Part shown: positions 60,439-64,000 of the stretch, piece by piece
How positions within the stretch are numbered: position 1 is the stretch's first letter
Layout of the letters: every line of letters starts with the position of its first letter
NCBI RefSeq assembly: GCF_003030345.1
Contig: NZ_CP028158.1
Coordinates: forward strand, 1,054,001-1,118,000
Direction of reading: 5' to 3'
Length of the DNA: 64,000 nt
DNA from: Plantactinospora sp. BC1
GTDB lineage: Bacteria > Actinomycetota > Actinomycetes > Mycobacteriales > Micromonosporaceae
Position numbers and translations under genes: made by a program
The notes under the pieces: model-generated
The model's input: only the letters and a program-made list of their open reading frames with translations
Database searches by the model: none
What the model was told of the DNA's origin: nothing

Positions 60439-61846
60439 CGACCAGCCCCGCCAGCTTCTTCTGGTAGTCCGCCGCCGCAACGTCCGGCGCCTTGCCGCCG
60501 ACCACCGCCGCGGTGGCCTCCTGGATCGCCACCGACACCTGTGGATAGACCGCCAGCGGCGGCCGGGCGGCGGTGATCGGCAGGACCTTCTCGGCCACGA
60601 ACCTGAGCATCGGGTCGCCGGCCAGCACCTCGTTGTTGACGTCGGTCCGGGCGGTGATCCGGGGTACCTCACCCAGCTCCGCCTTCACCGCCTCCGCCGA
60701 GTGCATGAAGGTGAGCAGCTCGAACGCCTGGGTCGGGTACTTCGAGTGCGGGTTGAGCACCCGGACGCTGCCGCCGGACATGCTGACGAAGTCCTGCCCC
60801 CGGATGCCGGCCCCGGGGTTCTTCGCCGGGATCAGCGCGTAGCCGACGGTGGCGTCCCGGTCGGCCATCTTGGCGATGCCGGCCTTCGGCTCGACGACGC
60901 TGCGCCAGAAGTAGTCGCCCTCGGCGAGGATGCCGACCTTGCCCTCGGCGAACCGCTGGAACGCCTTGTCCCGCCCCTTCGCCTCCTGTTGCAGCAGCGG
61001 GTCGCCGAGCCCGCCGGCATAGACCCTGGCGTAGAAGTCGAGCATGTCCCGAACCGGTGCGGTGGCGCCGCTCCACTTGCCGTCCGCGTAGACCTCGCCG
61101 CCGGCACCGGCCAGCAGCGGCAGCGCGCCCTGCATGCTGGTCGCCTCGCCCATCGCGGTGCCGGCGTTGATCTGGATCGGGGTCACCCCGGGCAGGCTCT
61201 TCAGCCTGGTGCCGGCGTCGAGGATCTCCTGCCAGCTACGCGGTTGCCAGTCGGCGGGGAGGCCGGCCTGGCCGAAGAGCTTTCTGTTGTAGTAGAGCAC
61301 CCGGCCGTCGGTGCCGATCGGGATGGCGTACCGCTTCTCCTCGAAGCGGCCGAGCCCCTGCACCGCCTCCGGGATCTGTGCCCAGCCCTCCCAGGAGTCG
61401 GTCTCCGCCCCGGCCACCTCGGAGAGTGGCTTGAGGTATCCGGCCTGGGCGAACTCCCCGACCCAGATGCCGTCGATCGAGATCACGTCGCCGCCGGACC
61501 GGGCCCGCAGGTCGAGCGCGAGCTTGGTCTTGTACTGCTCGTCGTCGACGCCGCTCGGCAGGAAGGTCACCTTCGCGGTCACGCCCTTGGCCTTCTGCGC
61601 CTCGACGAACCTCGGGATCACCCAATTCTGGATCCACTCGGCACTGCGGGAGTTCTTGCCGCCGGCGATCGCGTTGTCGGTGATGGTCAGCGTGATGTTC
61701 TTCGCGTCCCTGCCGGCGGGCTCCGAGGAGTCCCCGCAGGCGGTGGCCGCCAGCACCATCGCCAGCACCGTGCCGACCGCGCCCGTCGCGCGGCCGACCG
61801 CCGGTCCGGTCGTACGGCCCCACCGGCGCCTGCGCCGATCTGACAT
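60413..61846 (-). CDS. ABC importer solute-binding lipoprotein (mannoside operon)
   Basis: 477 aa from ATG 61846 with GGGGAGG as ribosome site. Lipoprotein signal VLAMVLAATAC with lipid Cys37. The mature part is a sugar-type extracellular_1 protein: ITLTITDNAIAGGKNSRSAEWIQNWVIPRFVEAQKAKG, LFGQAGLPADWQPRSWQEILDAG, GRVLYYNRKLFG. It is the first gene of the eight-gene operon and the gate for its substrate, likely a mannose-containing oligosaccharide or glycoside. A TGTCATGACA palindrome is upstream at 61900-61909, a possible operator. Confidence 0.9.
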   Translation of the reverse strand: MSDRRRRRWGRTTGPAVGRATGAVGTVLAMVLAATACGDSSEPAGRDAKNITLTITDNAIAGGKNSRSAEWIQNWVIPRFVEAQKAKGVTAKVTFLPSGVDDEQYKTKLALDLRARSGGDVISIDGIWVGEFAQAGYLKPLSEVAGAETDSWEGWAQIPEAVQGLGRFEEKRYAIPIGTDGRVLYYNRKLFGQAGLPADWQPRSWQEILDAGTRLKSLPGVTPIQINAGTAMGEATSMQGALPLLAGAGGEVYADGKWSGATAPVRDMLDFYARVYAGGLGDPLLQQEAKGRDKAFQRFAEGKVGILAEGDYFWRSVVEPKAGIAKMADRDATVGYALIPAKNPGAGIRGQDFVSMSGGSVRVLNPHSKYPTQAFELLTFMHSAEAVKAELGEVPRITARTDVNNEVLAGDPMLRFVAEKVLPITAARPPLAVYPQVSVAIQEATAAVVGGKAPDVAAADYQKKLAGLVGGADNVVS

Positions 61847-62313
61847 GTCCGCCTCCCCGCGCCAACGATCGATCTCGAACGACCTCACCTTTGGCAGAAT
61901 GTCATGACAGCCTGACGACGTAAATAGATCTACTCGAAATCCACCGGCAACCGCGAGGCGGACCGCTGACCTCGCCGTCGGCGCCGCGCGCCCCTGCCCT
62001 CCCCCGGGTGTACCGGCCGGCTCCCGGGGCGGTCAGGCCGCAGTGGAGGGTTCACCCGAGGGGCCCCCGACGCCGCTCCGCGATCGCGGACGTACCGGAA
62101 CAGACGTCTCCAACCAGCGGTGATTCGTATATCCGGATTTAGCAATATTGATGGTCCTCATTCGACCGGCGGCCCTGACATTTGTCATAGGTACCCGTGC
62201 ATGACGCACCTTGGGGGATGACTTAACACACTAGTAACACCTCGGACCCGACCAGGAGACTCGGATGCATCGATGGAGCACGGTCGCCCAGGGAACACCC
62301 GAGGAGCCGCGAG
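61847..62313. other. 467-bp divergent regulatory region
   Basis: It separates the mannosidase operon (minus) and the lanthionine synthetase gene (plus). AT-richer DNA at 61890-61940 (with the palindrome TGTCATGACA, 61900-61909) would hold the operon promoter; 62110-62250 is also AT-richer and would hold that of the synthetase. The middle 61950-62100 is GC-rich. No gene is supported, and no lanthipeptide precursor is visible. Confidence 0.6.
62176..62205 (+). promoter_or_regulatory. Dyad operator before the lanthionine synthetase
   Basis: TGACA-tt-TGTCA (62176-62187) and, overlapping it, GTCAT-aggtacccgtgc-ATGAC (62184-62205). The TGTCAT/ATGAC half-site also makes up the palindrome before the mannosidase operon. 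NarL/LuxR-type response regulators use sites of this form; which regulator binds here is unknown. Confidence 0.45.
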
Positions 62314-64000
62314 ATGGACGAGAGATACGACGCCTACTGTGCGGTCGATCCACTGTTCTACGACTCGCTCAGCACCACCTCCGCGACCGTCGCCGCCGGG
62401 TTCACCGCCGCCGACCGGCCGGTGCCGGCCGGCTGGCAGCGCGAGCCGAGCGACGACTGGCTGATCTACGGCCCCGAGGACGGCACGCTCCCCCAGCAGG
62501 GCTGGAAGATCCACGTGTCGGCCTGTCTCGACAACGCCGACCGGATCCTGGACAGCGTCTTCGACTACTGCGTACCCCGGGGAATCTCGTTCAAGTTCCT
62601 CCGTGGCCCGCGGATGCTGCTGATGCGCAACTCGAAGTACGCCCGGCGCGGCTCCAGCGGCAAGTTCGTCACCATCTACCCCCGGGACGAGGCCGAACTC
62701 GAACTCGCCTGCAAGGAGCTCGCCGAACGGCTGGACGGCGAGGCCGGGCCGTACATTCTCAGTGACCTGCGCTACGGCGCCGGCCCGGTCTACGTCCGGT
62801 ACGGCGGCTTCGCCGCCCGGTACTGCGTCGGCGACGACGGCCAGGTGGTACCCGCGATCGAGGACGGCACCGGAACCCTGGTACCGGACCGGCGCGACCC
62901 GGTCTTCCACGTACCGGACTGGGTGACCCTGCCCGAGTTCCTCGGCCCGCACCTCGCGGCCCGCAACGCGACCACCACCACGGACCTGCCGTACCGGATC
63001 GAACGGGTGATCCACTTCTCCAACGGCGGCGGCCTGTACGTCGGCCGGGACACCCGCACCGACGCCCAGGTGGTACTCAAGGAGGCCCGCCCGCACGCCG
63101 GGCTGGACGCCACCGGCACCGACGCGATCACCCGACTGCACCGCGAGGCCGAGATGCTCCGCCGGCTCGCCGACGTGCCGGGGATCGCCCGGGTGCACGA
63201 CGAGTTCGTCCTCGGCGACCACCACTTCCTCGCCCTGGAGTTCGTCGAGGGCCGGGCGCTGAACAAGCTGATCGTCGAGCGGTACCCGCTGGTCGACGCG
63301 GACGCCACCCCGGCCGAGCTGGCCGACTACACCGACTGGGCACTGCGGATCCACCAGCAGGTGGAGCGGACCGTCGAGGCGATCGCGGCACACGGCATCG
63401 TCTACGGCGACCTGCACCTGTTCAACATCATGGTCGGCCCGGACGACCGGGTCACCCTGGTCGACTTCGAGGTCGCCGCGCCGGTGGCCGAGGCGACCCG
63501 CCCCGCGCTGCGCAACCAGGCCTTCGCCGCCCCGCGCGACCGGACCGGGCTGGCCGTGGACCGCTACGCCCTGGCCTGCCTCCGGCTCGCCCTCTTCCTG
63601 CCGCTGACCCAGATGGTCCGGCTCGCCCCGGCCAAGGCCGCGCACCTCGCCGACGTCGTCGCCGCGCACTTCCCGGTGCCGCGCGACTTCCTGGACGCGG
63701 CCGTCGCCGAGATCACCGGCGACGCCATCCGCACCGACGCGACGCGGACGGCCGACACGACGCCGACGGCCGACACAATGCCGACGGCCGACGCGACGCC
63801 GACGGCCCGCCCCGAGAAGCAGGTGCCGAACGTCCGCGCCGGAGAACCGCTGCCGGCCAGCCACGCCGGGGACCCGGCGCGGGGCCGGGCCACCCACCCG
63901 GTGCCCGGGGCCGAGGACTTCGCCGCCGACCGGACGGCCTGGCCGAGACTGCGCGACCGGATCGCCGGCGCCGTCCTCGCCAGCGCGACCCCGGACCGCG
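62314..64000 (+). CDS. Class III lanthionine synthetase LanKC, 3' end beyond window
   Basis: 562 codons are visible from ATG 62314. MDERYDAYCAVDPLFYDS is the usual LanKC/RamC start. The N-terminal ~215 residues are the phosphothreonine lyase part (KIHVSACLDNADRILDSVFDYCVPRGISFKFLRGP). The kinase domain follows: ADAQVVLKEARPHAG (Lys), FVEGRALNKLI, HGIVYGDLHLFNIMV (catalytic loop with YGDLH) and VTLVDFEVAA. Then comes a Thr/Ala/Asp linker encoded by 18-bp repeats; the LanC-like cyclase would follow outside the window. It dehydrates Ser/Thr and cyclises with Cys in a precursor peptide, which in ram-type clusters is encoded downstream. Confidence 0.9.
   Translation, partial: MDERYDAYCAVDPLFYDSLSTTSATVAAGFTAADRPVPAGWQREPSDDWLIYGPEDGTLPQQGWKIHVSACLDNADRILDSVFDYCVPRGISFKFLRGPRMLLMRNSKYARRGSSGKFVTIYPRDEAELELACKELAERLDGEAGPYILSDLRYGAGPVYVRYGGFAARYCVGDDGQVVPAIEDGTGTLVPDRRDPVFHVPDWVTLPEFLGPHLAARNATTTTDLPYRIERVIHFSNGGGLYVGRDTRTDAQVVLKEARPHAGLDATGTDAITRLHREAEMLRRLADVPGIARVHDEFVLGDHHFLALEFVEGRALNKLIVERYPLVDADATPAELADYTDWALRIHQQVERTVEAIAAHGIVYGDLHLFNIMVGPDDRVTLVDFEVAAPVAEATRPALRNQAFAAPRDRTGLAVDRYALACLRLALFLPLTQMVRLAPAKAAHLADVVAAHFPVPRDFLDAAVAEITGDAIRTDATRTADTTPTADTMPTADATPTARPEKQVPNVRAGEPLPASHAGDPARGRATHPVPGAEDFAADRTAWPRLRDRIAGAVLASATPDR
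63739..63810. repeat. Four 18-bp tandem repeats in the LanKC linker
   Basis: (G/A)CGACGCCGACGGCCGAC-type units at 63739, 63757, 63775 and 63793 encode TADTTP-TADTMP-TADATP hexapeptides between the kinase and cyclase domains. Confidence 0.9.

Noticed and set aside
61930..62145. A 71-codon minus-strand ORF in the divergent regulatory region
   Set aside because: Starts with TTG, no ribosome site, Arg-rich without protein-like pattern; lies in a promoter region.
62161..62313. A lanthipeptide precursor before LanKC
   Set aside because: The short frames here (62265, 62273) run on as shadows inside LanKC and lack the leader motif and Ser-Ser-Cys core.
1..64000. tRNA and rRNA genes, insertion sequences, integrases, att sites
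   Set aside because: I looked for TPsiC-loop patterns, cloverleaf ends and transposase motifs by eye and saw none; a covariance-model or profile scan would be decisive.

Overview
The window is very GC-rich DNA (roughly 70% by eye) with short operons, many GTG starts and 1-4 bp start/stop overlaps. It reads as the chromosome of a filamentous actinobacterium. A Micromonosporaceae member (Micromonospora/Plantactinospora-like) is my best inference, from the ergothioneine genes, a class III lanthipeptide synthetase, a deazaflavin-type (F420) nitroreductase, a PASTA-less Ser/Thr kinase and the DUF6510 redox module. No rRNA, tRNA, CRISPR array, transposase or phage gene was recognised.

Layout. 1-8.5 kb holds small resistance and redox genes: two MFS exporters, a kinase-like protein, an imine-reductase-like enzyme, a TetX-like flavin monooxygenase divergent from its TetR, two VOC proteins and a decayed secreted-protein gene. 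8.5-16.1 kb holds a DUF4132 protein, an SDR/TetR pair, a SpoU RNA methyltransferase behind a repeat-encoded mini-ORF, a SAM methyltransferase, and a three-gene molybdo-oxidoreductase/flavin reductase/DUF6510 operon. 16.3-25 kb has a two-part glycosyltransferase, an alpha-methylacyl-CoA racemase, DUF2795 and DUF1345 proteins, an HhH protein, a pirin, an LLM flavoenzyme, and a methyltransferase divergent from a MerR regulator. 25.1-30.6 kb is a cell-surface/exopolysaccharide block: a sortase substrate, a DUF4012 protein, a GT4 glycosyltransferase and a BY-type tyrosine kinase. 31-32.6 kb carries a GDT1/TMEM165-type manganese exporter behind a yybP-ykoY manganese riboswitch, next to a deletion scar that fuses the broken 5' ends of a tetR and a VOC gene. 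32.6-37.1 kb is the ergothioneine set egtABC plus egtD. 37.3-43 kb has an ArsR/SRPBCC pair and a complete sugar-type ABC importer. 43-47.3 kb has a Ser/Thr kinase, a nucleotide-sugar dehydrogenase and another GT4 enzyme, probably a second exopolysaccharide locus. 47.5-51 kb has an amidohydrolase, a deazaflavin nitroreductase-like protein, an NmrA-like protein divergent from a SoxR regulator, and a small membrane protein. 51-61.8 kb is one tightly coupled eight-gene operon on the minus strand: a sugar ABC importer, a PHP metallohydrolase, a TIM-barrel isomerase, a Gfo/Idh/MocA dehydrogenase and a GH38 alpha-mannosidase. It is the best candidate here for an uncharacterised catabolic pathway. The window ends inside a class III lanthionine synthetase (LanKC).

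Two themes cut across regions. First, many intergenic gaps and a few coding linkers hold short, locus-specific tandem repeats of 16-36 bp, with a different unit at each place. Second, divergent regulator/target pairs carry visible dyad operators (TetR, MerR, SoxR), and one perfect MerR-type operator stands with no gene beside it. All functions are read from protein motifs and gene context without database searches.
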